Assembly: GCA_037349315.1 (NCBI GenBank)
Contig: JBAIAC010000651.1
Span: 1-64,000, forward strand
Length of the DNA: 64,000 nucleotides
Source: Chelydra serpentina
Lineage: Eukaryota; Chordata; Testudines; Chelydridae
Direction: 5' to 3'
Under the pieces are notes generated by a model, which was not told where the DNA came from, ran no database searches, and was given only the letters and a program-made list of their open reading frames with translations. Made by a program: the position numbers and the translations under genes. Numbering within the stretch: position 1 is the stretch's first letter; each line of letters starts with the position of its first letter. Of this stretch, positions 12,278 to 22,026 are shown one piece after another.

Positions 12278-12690
12278 CCGGAGATGTTAGGAGTAACAAG
12301 AAGGGTTTCTTCAGGTATGTGAGCAACAAGAAGAAAATCAAGGAAAGTGTGGGCCTCTTGCTGAATGAGGGAGGGAACCTAGTGACAGAGGATGTGGAGA
12401 AAGCTAGTGTACTCAATGCTTTTTTTGCCTCTGTCTTCACAGACAAGGTCAGCTCCCAGACAGCTGCACTCCGCAGCACGGTATGGGGAGGAGGTGACCA
12501 GCCCTCTGAGGCGAAAGAAGTAGTTCGGGACTATTTAGAAAAGCTGGACGAACACAAGTCCATGGGGCCGGATGCACTGCATCCGAGGGTGCTAAAGGAG
12601 TTGGCCGATGTGATTGCAGAGCCATTGGCCATTATCTCTGACAAATCATGGCAATCGGGGAAGGTTCTGGATGACTTCAAAAAAAGCTAA
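12262..12690 (+). pseudogene. CR1-1 ORF2 linker between endonuclease and RT
   Basis: About 142 codons continue ORF2 in the next frame, with [10 protein letters not shown] and the block [20 protein letters not shown], which lie between endonuclease and reverse transcriptase in CR1-type elements. The stretch ends at FKKS-stop, because a run of seven A residues near 12680 carries one extra base. The RT N-terminus ([14 protein letters not shown]) continues in another frame. The first codon is TTG inside the longer ancestral frame and is not a true start. Confidence 0.8.
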
Positions 12691-13169
12691 TGTAGTGCCC
12701 ATCTTTAAAAAAGGGAAGAAGGAAGATCTGGGGAACTACAGGCCAGTCAGTCTCACCTCAGTCCCTGGAAAAATCATGGAACAGGTCCTCAAGGAATCAA
12801 TTCTGAACCACTTAAAGGAGGGGAAAGTGATCAGGAACAGTCAGCATGGATTCACCAAGGGCAAGTCATGCCTGACTAACCTAATTGCCTTCTATGATGA
12901 GATAGCTGGCTCTGTGGATGAGGGGGAAAGCAGTGGATGTGCTATTTCTTGTCTTTAGCAAAGCTTTTGATACAGTCTCCCACAGTGTTCTTGCCAGCAA
13001 GTTAAAGAAGTATGGGCTGGATGAATGGACGGTAAGGTGGATAGAAAACTGGCTGGATGGTCGTGCTCAACGGGTAGTGATCAATGGCTCCATCTCCAGT
13101 TTTGGACCCCACACTACAAGAAGGATGTGGATAAATTGGAAAGAGTCCAACGGAGGGCAACGAAAATGA
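12614..13169 (+). pseudogene. CR1-1 ORF2 reverse transcriptase, N-terminal half, broken
   Basis: The RT fingers are readable from about 12680: [31 protein letters not shown] and [16 protein letters not shown]. An extra G near 12922 then shifts the frame relative to copies 2, 3 and 5. RT motif A follows ([20 protein letters not shown]), but its first catalytic Asp is Val (GTC, 12951-12953). After [13 protein letters not shown] the sequence jumps to the far C-terminal region near 13105, so motif B and the FADD-type motif C are missing. The protein cannot polymerise DNA. Confidence 0.85.
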
Positions 13170-13513
13170 TTAGGGGGCTGGAGCACATGACTTATGAGGA
13201 GAGGCTGAGGGAACTGGGATTGTTTAGCCTGCAGAAGAGAAGAGTGAGGGGGGATTTGATAGCTGCTTTCAACTACCTAAAAGGGGGTTCCAAAGAGGAT
13301 GGATCTAGACTGTTCTCAGTGGTAGAAGATGACAGAACAAGGAGTAATGGTCTCAAGTTGCAGAGGGGGAGGTTTAGGTTGGATATTAGGAAAAACTTTT
13401 TCACTAGTAGGGTGGTGAAGCACTGGAATGGGTTACCTAGGGAGGTGGTGGAATCTCCTTCCTTAGCGGTTTTTAAGGTCAGGCTTGACAAAGCCCTGGC
13501 TGGGATGATCTAG
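13105..13513 (+). pseudogene. CR1-1 ORF2 C-terminal tail
   Basis: The sequence after the deletion junction encodes the conserved CR1 C-terminus: [38 protein letters not shown], a [17 protein letters not shown] block and a [17 protein letters not shown] block. A stop follows, about 100 bp before the octamer tail. The open frame extends upstream to 13025, but that part is the RT region read in the wrong frame. Confidence 0.8.
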
Positions 13514-13582
13514 TTGGGGTTGGTCCTGCTTTGAGCAGGGGGTTGGACTAGATGAACTCCTGAGGTCCCTTCCAGCCCTGAG

Positions 13583-13614
13583 ATTCTATGATTCTATGAT
13601 TCTATGATTCTATG
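13583..13614 (+). repeat. CR1-1 3'-terminal octamer repeat (ATTCTATG)4
   Basis: Four perfect tandem copies of ATTCTATG end the element. This microsatellite tail is the hallmark CR1 3' end, recognised by the element's own reverse transcriptase. It passes straight into GGGGGTGAGGG array sequence. Confidence 0.95.
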
Positions 13615-16412
13615 GGGGTGAGGGTGAGGGTGTGGGTGAGGGTGCGGGTTAGTGCGAGGGTGCATTTGGGGGTAGGGTGGGAGTGACGGTGAGGGTGAGG
13701 ATGAGGGTGGGGGTGTGGGTTAGGGTGAGGGTGAGGTTTGGGGTGGGGGTGAGAGGGAGGCTGTGGGTGAGGGTGAGGTTAAGGGTGGGGGGGAGGGTGA
13801 TGGTGATGGTGGGGGTGGGGGTGGGGGTAAAGGTGAGGGTGAGGTTGGGGGTGGGGGTGGGAGTCAGGGTGAGGGTGAGGCTTAGTGTGAGGGTGGGTTT
13901 GGGGGTGGGGTGGGAGTGAAGGTGAGGGTGAGGTTGAGTGTTGGGGTTCGGGTGGGGGTGGGGGTGAGTGTGTGGGTGAGGGTGTGGGCGGGAGTGAGGG
14001 TGAGGGTGACTGGGTGGGGTTGGGAGTCAGGGTAAGTGTGAGGGTGGGGCTGGGTGTGAGGGTGAGCGTGAGGGTGAGAGTGAGGGTGGGGGTGGCATTT
14101 AGTGTGAGGTTGAGGGTACGGGTGGGGGTGGAGGTAAGGGTGAGGGTGGGGGTGGAGGTGAGGGTGAGGTTGAGGGTGAGGGTAAGGGTGAGGGTCGTGG
14201 CGAGGGTGAGGGTCAGGGTGGGGGTGGGGGTGGGTTTTAGAGTCAGGGTGAGGGTAGGGGTGGGGTGAGGGTGAGGGTGTGGGATATGGTGAGGGTGGGT
14301 TTGCGGTGTGGGAGTGATGGTGAGGGTGAGGTTGAGGGTTGGGGTGGGGGTGGTGGTGAGGGTGAGGGTTTGTGTGGGGTGAGGGTGAGGTTGAGTGTGT
14401 GGATGGGGTTGGGAGTGAGGGTGAGGCTGAGGGTGGGGGTGGCGGTGGGGCTGGGTGTGAGGGTGAGCGTGAGGGTGAGGGTAGGGGTGTGGGTGAGGGT
14501 GAGTGTGTGGGTGGGGGTGAGGGTGGGGGTGGGGGTGGGGGTGAGTGAGGGTGAGTGTGAGATTGAGGGTGGGTGTGGGGGTGGGGGGTGAGGGTGATGC
14601 TGAGGGTGGGTGTGGCAGTGGGGATGAGGGTGAGTGTGAAGGTGAGGGTAGGGGTGGGTGTGGGATGAGGGTGAGGGTGAGGGTTAGGGTTAGGGTGAGT
14701 GTGAGGTTGGGGGTGGGGGGTGAGGTTGAGGGTAAGGGGGAGGGTGATTGCGGGGGTGGATGTGAGGGTGAGTGTTGGGGTGGGTGTGAGGGTGAGCGTG
14801 GGGTTTGTGGTGGTGGTGAGCGTGAAGGTGGGAGTGGGAGTGGGGGTGAGGGTGAGGGTGAGGGCGTGGGTCGGGGTGAGGGTGAGGGTGAGGGTGGGGA
14901 TGTGGGTAGGGGGCTGACGGTGAGGGTGAGTGTTGGTGTGGGGGTGGGGGTGGAAGTGAGGGTGAGGATGGGTGAGAGGGTGGGCATGGGGGTGGGGGTT
15001 AGGGTGAGGGTGACGGTGAGGTTGGGGGTGGGGGTCACGGTGAGTGTGTGGGTGGAGGTCGGAGTGATGGTGAGGGTGCGGATGAGGATGAGGAGTGGGG
15101 GTGGGGGTTAGCGTGAGGGTGGGTGTGTGGGATTGTGGTTAGGGTGAGGGTGAGGGTGAGGGTTGGGTTGGGGATTTTGGTGAGGTTGACGGTGAGGGTG
15201 GGGGTGGAGGTGAGGGTGAGGTTGAGGGTGAGGGTAAGGGTGAGGGTCGTGGCGAGGGTGAGGGTCAGGGTGGGGGTGGGGGTGGGTTTTAGAGTCAGGG
15301 TGAGGGTAGGGGTGGGGTGAGGGTGAGGGTGTGGGATATGGTGAGGGTGGGTTTGCGGTGTGGGAGTGATGGTGAGGGTGAGGTTGAGGGTTGGGGTGGG
15401 GGTGGTGGTGAGGGTGAGGGTTTGTGTGGGGTGAGGGTGAGGTTGAGTGTGTGGGTGGGGTTGGGAGTGAGGGTGAGGCTGAGGGTGGGGGTGGCGGTGG
15501 GGCTGGGTGTGAGGGTGAGCGTGAGGGTGAGGGTAGGGGTGTGGGTGAGGGTGAGTGTGTGGGTGGGGGTGAGGGTGGGGGTGGGGGTGAGTGAGGGTGA
15601 GTGTGAGATTGAGGGTGGGTGTGGGGGTGGGGGGTGAGGGTGATGCTGAGGGTGGGTGTGGCGGTGGGGATGAGGGTGAGAGTGAAGGTGAGGGTAGGGG
15701 TGGGTGTGGGAGTGAGGGTGAGGGTGAGGGTTAGGGGTGAGTGTGAGGTTGGGGGTGGGGGGTGAGGTTGAGGGTAAGGGGAGGGTGATTGCGGGGGTGG
15801 ATGTGAGGGTGAGGGTGAGTGTTGGGGTGGGTGTGAGGGTGAGCGTGGGGTTTGTGGTGGTGGTGAGGGTGAAGGTGGGAGTGGGAGTGGGGGTGAGGGT
15901 GAGGGTGAGGGCGTGGGTGGGGGTGAGGGTGAGGGGTGAGGGTGGGGATGTGGGTGGGGGGCTGACGGTGAGGGTGAGTGTTGGTGTGGGGTGGAAGTGA
16001 GGGTGAGGATGGGTGAGAGGGTGGGCATGGGGGTGGGGGTTAGGGTGAGGGTGACGGTGAGGTTGGGGGTGGGGGTCACGGTGAGTGTGTGGGTGGAGGT
16101 CGGAGTGATGGTGAGGGTGCGGATGAGGATGAGGAGTGGGGGTGGGGGTTAGCGTGAGGGTGGGTGTGTGGGATTGTGGTTAGGGTGAGGGTGAGGGTGA
16201 GGGTTGGGTTGGGGATTTTGGTGAGGTTGACGGTGAGGGTGGGGGTGGGGGTGAGGGTGGGGGTGTGGTTTAGGGAGGGGTCGGAGTGAGGGGTCGGGTG
16301 AGGGTGGGGGGTGAGGGGGAGGGTGAGTGTTGGTGTGGGGGTGAGGGTGAGCGTGATGTTGAGGCTGGGGGTGCGGGTGTGGGTGAGGGTGGGGGAGGGG
16401 GGAGTGTGAGGG
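13615..16412 (+). repeat. G-rich hexamer array containing a ~1.05-kb tandem duplication
   Basis: Degenerate GGGTGA hexamers. Two near-identical segments of about 1.04-1.05 kb lie in tandem across roughly 14140-16250. The marker GGGATATGGTGAGGG occurs at 14281 and again at 15333, and AGGAGTGGGGGTGGG at 15091 and 16132. The inverted counterpart at 31436-33202 has only one copy and is about 1.03 kb shorter. No gene is visible. Confidence 0.88.
16408..16412. other. Left 5-bp target-site duplication of G1 (GAGGG)
   Basis: GAGGG immediately precedes the LTR at 16413, and GAGGG immediately follows the other LTR at 25933. Five base pairs is typical for Ty3/Gypsy integrases. The target is low-complexity array DNA, so the match alone is weak, but it sits exactly at both LTR ends. 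Confidence 0.65.
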
Positions 16413-16846
16413 TGTCACGGAGTGTGGGGGAGTCAGGTTCTGCACCCCTCTTCCCGGGATTCAATGTGACTCTCAGCAAGCCAGTAGAACAGAAGGTTTA
16501 TTTGGGTTGTCAGGAAAGAGTCCAAACAGAGCTTGTAAGTATAACCAGGACCCCTCAGCTGGGGCCTTCTGGGGGGCAGGGAGCTTAGACCCCGGCTCTG
16601 GGGCTCCCTGCGTTTCACCACCCAGCTCCAAACTGACAAAAAAACAGCCAAACCTCCAGCAGGCTCTTCCCCTCCCCGGGGTCCCTCCTCTCGCCTTTTA
16701 CCATTCTCCCAGCCAAAGGTGTCACCTCCCAACCCCCGTCCTTGCTCATGTTACAGCCTCAGGTAAAGTCTCGCATTCCCGATGCAGACTTTCCCAATGC
16801 AGCCAGCCTCCCAGGTCAAATCCATCTCGCTCCCTACTCCGTCACA
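16413..16846 (-). repeat. G1 3' LTR (434 bp)
   Basis: On the minus strand it runs from TGTGACGGAGTAGGGAG to CACACTCCGTGACA, so it has TG...CA ends. It matches 25501-25933 and 31002-31435 almost base for base. An AATAAA polyadenylation signal lies near its 3' part (seen at 31347-31352 in the inverted copy). The near identity of the two G1 LTRs suggests either a young insertion or later homogenisation. Confidence 0.92.
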
Positions 16847-16856
16847 TCCCTCTTCG
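16847..16856 (-). other. G1 polypurine tract
   Basis: On the minus strand the bases directly before the 3' LTR read CGAAGAGGGA. This is a short purine run in the position where plus-strand DNA synthesis is primed in LTR elements. Confidence 0.6.
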
Positions 16857-16879
16857 AGACTGTACTGAGCGGGGTCACT

Positions 16880-17353
16880 CTAACCAGTGGCCTGGGGACG
16901 TTCAGGGCCCCCTCTCCGGGACAACTCATCCGCTATCAGGTTGGCACTTCCTTTCACATGGACCACGTCCATGTCGTAATCCTGCAGGAGCTTAGCGTTG
17001 GCCCCTTTCATCTGGTGTAGCCAGGTCAGGGACGAGTGGTCGGTGTACACGGTGAAGTGTCGCCCAAATAGATATGGCTCTAGTTTCTTGAGGGCCCACA
17101 CCATGGCCAGGCATTCCTTCTCGATGGCCTCATAATTCTGCTCTCGGGGTAGCAGCTTCTTGCTTAAATACATGATGGGGTGTCTCTGCCCCGTTTCATC
17201 CTCCTGCATTAACACCGCCCCCAGTCCCATGTCTGAGGCGTCGGTGAACACCAGAAAGGGCTTGTCAAAGTCTGGGTTTGCCGGAACCGGGCCCCTGATC
17301 AAAGCCTCCTTCAGTGTACAGAGAGCCCTCTGGCACTCCTCGGTCCAGACCAT
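16880..17353 (-). pseudogene. G1 RNase H domain
   Basis: 157 codons encode the RNase H that degrades the RNA strand during reverse transcription. Landmarks are FLVFTDASDMGLGAVLMQ (first catalytic Asp), NYEAIEKECLAMVWALKKL (catalytic Glu), FTVYTDHSSLTWL (second Asp) and GSANLIADELSR (final Asp). It lies immediately before the polypurine tract. It is cut off from the RT by a one-base shift near 17400 and by an in-frame TGA. Both lesions are also present in the inverted copy at 30444-30495, so they predate the duplication. Confidence 0.9.
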
Positions 17354-17403
17354 CTTGTCTGGCTTCCCCTTCTTACCTCACCCCACCTCAGTCATGGGGG
17401 TGG

Positions 17404-18286
17404 CTATGGCGCTAAAGTGGGCACAAATCTTCGATAGTACCCCGCCATCCCAATATAGGCCTGGACCTGCTTTTTAGTTTGGGGAGCGGGCCAGTCCCGG
17501 ATCACCTCCACCTTGGCTGGTTCTGGCTTTAGGCGGCCGCTCCCCACCCGGTGGCCCAGGTAGGACACTTCAGCCATCCCCACCTTGCACTTCTCCGCTT
17601 TTATGGTCAGCCCAGCCTCCCGGAGTCGGTCCAGCACTTGTTTAACTTGGGACACCTGGTCCTCCCAGGTCTGGCTAAAGACACAGATATCATCAATATA
17701 CGCCACAGCGAAACTCTCCATCCCCTTCAGTAGCTGATCCACCAGGCGCTGGAAGGTGGCTGGCGCTCCCTTGAGGCCGAAAGGCAAGGTCAGGAATTCG
17801 TAGAGCCCCAGAGGGGTAATGAAGGCAGATTTCAGCCGGGCATCTGCATCCAGTGGCACTTGCCAGTAGCCTTTTGTAAGATCCATGGTGGTAAGGTACC
17901 GAGCCCCTCCCAGCTTGTCTAGGAGCTCGTCCGGCCGGGGCATGGGGTAGGCATCAGATACAGTGATGGCATTGAGCTTCCGATAGTCCACACAGAACTG
18001 GATCAACCCATCCCTTTTGGGGACCAGCACCACTGGCGAGGCCCAAGGGCTGGATGACGGCTGGATCACCCCCAAAGCCAGCATGTCCTTGACCTCTCTT
18101 TCCAGGTCCCGAGCTGTCTTCCCTGTGACTCGGAAGGGGGAGCATCTTATAGGTTGGTGCGCTCCTGTCTGCACCCGGTGGATGGTCAGATTAGTGCGTC
18201 CAGGCTGGTTGGAAAACAGCTGCCGGTACAGATGCAGCACCCCTCTGATCTCAGCTTGCTGGGCAGGGGCTAGCTGATCAGAGAGG
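17404..18286 (-). pseudogene. G1 reverse transcriptase domain
   Basis: Ty3/Gypsy reverse transcriptase, with QFCVDYRKLNAITV, motif A LTTMDLTKGYWQVPL, motif B LPFGLKGAPATFQRLV, motif C AYIDDICVFS (the catalytic YIDD box), then LGHRVGSGRL and MAGYYRRFVP of the connection. All catalytic aspartates are present. The frame ends at TLAP-stop near 17404 through a missing base; the downstream frame continues the connection. Upstream it is interrupted by the GGGAC site where G2 is inserted. Codons beyond 18287 on the minus strand belong to G2 read backwards, so they are not part of this gene. Confidence 0.92.
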
Positions 18287-18291
18287 GGGAC
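18287..18291. other. Left target-site duplication of G2 (GGGAC)
   Basis: GGGAC directly precedes the TGTGACGGTG end at 18292, and GGGAC directly follows the LTR end CGTCACA at 22021. This exact 5-bp duplication lies in complex, non-repetitive coding sequence, so it is strong evidence that 18292-22021 entered as one insertion. Confidence 0.9.
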
Positions 18292-18307
18292 TGTGACGGT
18301 GTGACGT

Positions 18308-19444
18308 ATGCTGGAAATTAGTGCAGAGACAGAAGCCCACAAGAGAGCTGAGGAGGCCCACAAGGGAGCTATGGAAGCAGAGGAGCTGGCCCACAAGAGA
18401 GCTATGGAAGCAGAAAGAATCAGGGAGGAGGCGGCCCACAAGAGAGCTATGGAGGCCCAGAAGCATGAACTGGCCATCGCAGAGTTGAAGAGTCGAAACC
18501 CTTCAGCTGCCGGCTCCGCTTCCCCAAAAATCCCCAAATGGGAGCGTCTATGCCCCCAGTATGATGAATCCAAGGATATAGCCGAATATTTTATCACCTT
18601 CGAGAGACTGTGCTCCCTCCATGCGATCCCTGAAGATCAAAAAATGACCACCTTGATAGCCAAATTGACTGGCAGAGCTCTGGACGTATTCAATAAGATG
18701 CCCGTTGGGGATGCCTCCAATTATGGTAAATTTAAGGAACTGGTTTTGAAACAGTTTCAGGTTACACCTGAAACCTACAGGGTTAAATTCAGGAGTCTTA
18801 AGAGGGGAGATGGATTAAGTAATGTGGCTTATGCAAATGAAATGACAGTTCTGGTAGATAAGTGGGTGAGGGGAAGAGACATTACAAGCTTTGAAGGGAT
18901 GTGTGATTTGGTTGCTCAGGAACAATTCCCGAATATGTGCAGTGATGATGTCAAACAGTACTTGTGGGACAAACAGGTAAAAGCAGTTAGTGAATTAGCT
19001 GGGTTTGCAGACTCTTATGAGCAGGCACAAGCTGCAATTAAGCATAAACCACTGGCAGAGGGGTACAGGGTCGAAGGAAAACAGAGTCACCGTGTTACCC
19101 CTGGGAAAAAGGAGGCTGGGCGCTCACCTCCCCATTCCCCTAGTACTCGTCCCAAATTCCCTGTACAATCGGAGGAGCCCAGGAGGTGCTATCGATGTAA
19201 GTCCACCGAGCACCTGAGAGATAAGTGTCCCCTGCTGAGTGAAAACAGGCATCAAGCGGCCCATGAAGCTGCTGCCTCTTTCCACACAGGGTTTGTGAAG
19301 TTGACTTCTACACCACCAAGCAGTGAGCATGTGCATGCTGTTAGACTGAATGGGAAGGTAATCACTGGGTTGAGAGATACAGGTGCTGAAATTTTCTATA
19401 GTCAGGAGGGACCTGATCCAAGAGAAGGATTGGTTGCCGGGTAA
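18308..19444 (+). pseudogene. G2 gag plus start of protease, frameshifted
   Basis: 378 codons. Residues 1-65 are Ala/Glu/Lys-rich with repeated AHKRAMEAE units, predicted coiled coil. Residues about 75-155 form the capsid N-terminal half (PQYDESKDIAEYFITFERL). Residues about 155-245 are helical and SCAN-like (TPETYRVKFRS, then FEGMCDLVAQEQF and SDDVKQYLWDK). A zinc knuckle CYRCKSTEHLRDKC lies at 294-307. The protease active site LRDTGAE begins near residue 355. One extra T near 19393, compared with the inverted copy, breaks the frame just after DTGAEI, and the protease continues in another frame. The start at 18308 is uncertain, because the 5' LTR and leader are deleted. Confidence 0.82.
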
Positions 19445-20880
19445 AGTGGCGGAATTGGAGCTGGTGGGTGGCTACAAAGTCATTGCACCTTTGGCAAAAG
19501 TACACATGCAAATGGAAAACTTGCAGGCTAAGCTAACTGTGGCAACAGTGTCACGCAATTTTGCACCATTTCTACTGGGAAATGATTTCTTTGCTGTGGC
19601 AGAATCTGTCCCAGGGCTGGGTGGCAGCAAGCAGGAACCTGGTGCTGAAAACCCCAGGCGGGGGGGGGGGGGGCGAAGTCACAGGGCCTGCAGCTGTGGC
19701 GGCAGGGGTGGCTGTGGCCAGTTCCTGTCCTGTAATCATCTCCCCGGGGGAGGGGAATGTTCTACCTCATAGCAAGGGGGGAATTTTGCAGGCCACTGAA
19801 GGGTCTATCTTAGCTTGCAGCTGGGAGCCCACAGCTGGACCAGGGTCACCTTCTCTTCGGGGGGACACGGGAGTGTCTGGCCCAGATAGAGGCCCAGGGA
19901 GGGAAGGTGAGGGGGGGCCGGAGAGCCCGCCAACCTTTTGTCAGGAGGATCTTGCCCAGGAGGAGGGTGAAAAGTCTGCATTTCAGATGCCAGACCCCTC
20001 TCCTGTGGATCAGGTTAGAAGGGAAAGCTGGGGGTCAGACCTCTTGGAGGGGGGAGTCCGTCCAGCTGACCTGTTGGGAACAGATACTGGGGTGTCCAAG
20101 AAAGAGGTTGTTCTTGCTACACGGGTAGGAGGTAAACCTCTCTCTTCAAAGCAGAAGGGAGCGAGTCTCTGCATGGGTGAAGCCACACAAGGGGATGGGA
20201 ACCAGCCCAGAGAAATTCCAGAGGGAGGGGCCGAGGGCAGGCCGGGTTGCAGTACACCCTTTCCTTGCCAGAACCTCAAACCCATGCCTGATTCAGAAGC
20301 CTGCTCCAAAGAGGCAGAAGAATCTGAATCAGAGTGCCTACCAGGATACACAGACGGGTGGGTAATCCTGTGTCTTTCCCTACTTCATCTGTGGGTTATA
20401 ACAAAGGAGTTAACACTGAGGGTCAACCCTTTCAAGATGGGGAACATACCTGATTGGTGGGAAAAACTGTTGTACATGCTTGGGATGGTGACCTCACGGT
20501 CGTACAAGCATGTTACCTGTCGGCCTGTATCGGGTAACCGGCTGGAAGCTTGGCACAACAGCAAAAGCATAACAGGCCCAGGCTGCTGTGTGAAAGGGGA
20601 AACTGAGGCACGCCGCCTCATGGCACTGAGAGCTAAATGCCGAGGTTCCTACGCCTTAACAGGTATTGCTATCTGTATCCTGTTAGCAATACTACACCCC
20701 AACCCATTTTCAGGCGCCCGGGGACCAGGAACCTCGCATTTTGCTAAAACCATTACGAATGACACCATGTGGTGTGCCGGTACTGAAAAGGGGTGTGACC
20801 AAAGACAAACAGGGGCTTTATGTGTACTGCCTCCGCCATGGACAGTGTCCAAGTCTCTGGCGGTAAGTTCAGGAGGAGGG
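19383..20880 (+). pseudogene. G2 protease remainder and Gly/Pro/Glu-rich region
   Basis: The protease resumes here in a different frame, with WLPGKVAELELVGGYKVIAPLA and NFAPFLLGNDFFAV, the latter matching the hydrophobic-Gly motif near the end of retroviral-type aspartic proteases. A frame then runs to the LTR through a Ser/Gly/Glu/Pro-rich stretch, including a run of 12 or more G near 19664 that shifts the frame again. The last 200 codons contain two hydrophobic stretches (VILCLSLLHLWVI; GIAICILLAIL). I do not recognise an envelope or other known protein in them, and they may be translated 3' untranslated sequence. Confidence 0.6.
20871..20880 (+). other. G2 polypurine tract
   Basis: AGGAGGAGGG lies immediately before the LTR start TGTGACGGTGTTCCCC. 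This is the expected position and composition for the plus-strand primer. Confidence 0.65.
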
Positions 20881-22021
20881 TGTGACGGTGTTCCCCATAA
20901 AACTTTATGGGGAGATGCTTATAAATGTATATATGTAACTAGAATATGTTTTATGCTACATGTGCCATGTAACATATCGCTGTGAAAGTTATGACCTACT
21001 GAATTTACTCCTCCTCTTTGTATGCATGTATCATTGTTGTAGTTGGAGTTATGAAGATTGGTTTTATATTTGCTGGTTTTGTACATAGCCTTTGTAAGTG
21101 CATGGGATCATCTTTGGAGCAAAGAATGTGCCTGTTAAATGCGAGCACTTGACAGACAAAAGACGTTGCAGACCCCAATCCACATTGGGGCCGGGTCTGG
21201 AATGCAACTGGTTAGACTGGTTAGGGCGCATGGACAGGTGACTTGCCCATGTGATCCCAAAACTCCAGGGCAATTGGATCCTACGCAGGGAGAGGAAGAA
21301 AGGCTATAAAAGCCCTTGCAAGACCCTTCCATTTTGTCTTCAGCTGGCTAAAGGGAGAGGCTCTCCACCCCCCACCCCCAGGACATTCCTGAGGGCAACT
21401 GAATAAAGGACAAAGACACTAGGGGGTGTGAGCGACTGCTGGACCCAGGCTAATTCTACAGCCTGTAAAAAGGAAAATATCCGAATCTGGTGAGGCTTTT
21501 ATCTGTGTTAACTTTGAATAGACATAGACGTGCGTGTTTTATTTTATTTTACTAAGTAACTTGCTTTGTTCTGTCTGTCACTACTTGAACTCACTTAAAT
21601 CCTATTTTCTGTACTTATTAAAATCACTTTTTACCTATTAAGGTTCCTTGAGTAGGAGTTGGTGCCTGGGGAAAGTGAACAGTTGTGCATATCTTTCTAT
21701 CTTTGAAATAGAAGGCGAACTATTTATGAGTTTACCCTGTATAAGCTTTATACAGGGTAAAACGGATTGATTAAGGGTTTGAACCTCCTTGGAGTTGAGC
21801 AGCTGGGTGTCAAAGGCAAGAGCGCTTCCAGGGGCCTTACAGTGGTGAGTGGACTTGGTTCGGACCTGGGTCTGTGTTTGCAGCAGATCAGTGGAATCTG
21901 GCTCAAAACAGACAGGATTCGGGAGTCCCAAGCTGGAAAAGGCCTGGAAGCAGGGGCAGAAGTAGCCTTGGCACACCAGGTGGCAACACCAAGCAGGTCT
22001 CTGTGGCCCCAACCCGTCACA
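20881..22021 (+). repeat. G2 3' LTR (~1141 bp)
   Basis: It begins TGTGACGGTGTTCCCC, ends CCAACCCGTCACA, and is followed by the GGGAC duplication. It carries a TATA-like box (CTATAAAAG, about 21304) and a polyadenylation signal AATAAA (21402-21407) about 100 bp downstream, which outlines U3 and R; a U5 of roughly 600 bp follows. It is unrelated to the 434-bp G1 LTR except for the shared TGTGACGG end. Only its first 25 bp or so are present in the inverted copy. Confidence 0.85.
21304..21312 (+). promoter_or_regulatory. TATA-like box in the G2 LTR
   Basis: CTATAAAAG sits in the middle of the LTR, about 100 bp upstream of AATAAA. That is the normal arrangement of an LTR promoter and its polyadenylation signal. 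Activity is not shown. Confidence 0.55.
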
Positions 22022-22026
22022 GGGAC
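22022..22026. other. Right target-site duplication of G2 (GGGAC)
   Basis: Partner of 18287-18291. G1 integrase C-terminal sequence resumes immediately after it. Confidence 0.9.

Larger units (their letters stand above)
11129..13614 (+). mobile_element. CR1 LINE copy 1 (CR1-1), 5'-truncated and internally deleted
   Basis: A non-LTR retrotransposon of the CR1 clade, about 2.49 kb. It begins just upstream of the endonuclease region (GGAAGGAGACCAAAGC) and ends in four tandem ATTCTATG octamers, the CR1 3' terminus. ORF1 is absent. ORF2 survives in pieces: endonuclease, linker, the N-terminal part of the reverse transcriptase, and the C-terminal tail. Reverse transcriptase motifs B and C are deleted. 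Both flanks are G-rich hexamer array, and the same flanks surround copies 2 and 3, so these are DNA-level duplicates of one insertion. Confidence 0.95.
18292..22021 (+). mobile_element. G2: LTR retrotransposon nested in G1, opposite orientation
   Basis: G2 is a 3.73-kb plus-strand element bracketed by GGGAC duplications. It contains gag, a protease segment, a long low-complexity region, a polypurine tract (GGAGGAGGG) and a complete 3' LTR of about 1.14 kb. The 5' LTR is reduced to roughly its first ten bases (TGTGACGGTG) before gag sequence starts. I see no integrase, reverse transcriptase or RNase H, so it is internally deleted and non-autonomous. The gag organisation (Ala/Glu-rich coiled coil, capsid with SCAN-like helices, one CCHC knuckle) is related to, but clearly diverged from, that of G1. 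Confidence 0.87.

Noticed and set aside
20353..20880. Possible envelope-like protein (two hydrophobic stretches) at the end of G2
   Set aside because: No signal peptide, cleavage site or fusion-peptide pattern is visible. The position just before the polypurine tract fits 3' untranslated sequence or deleted pol equally well.
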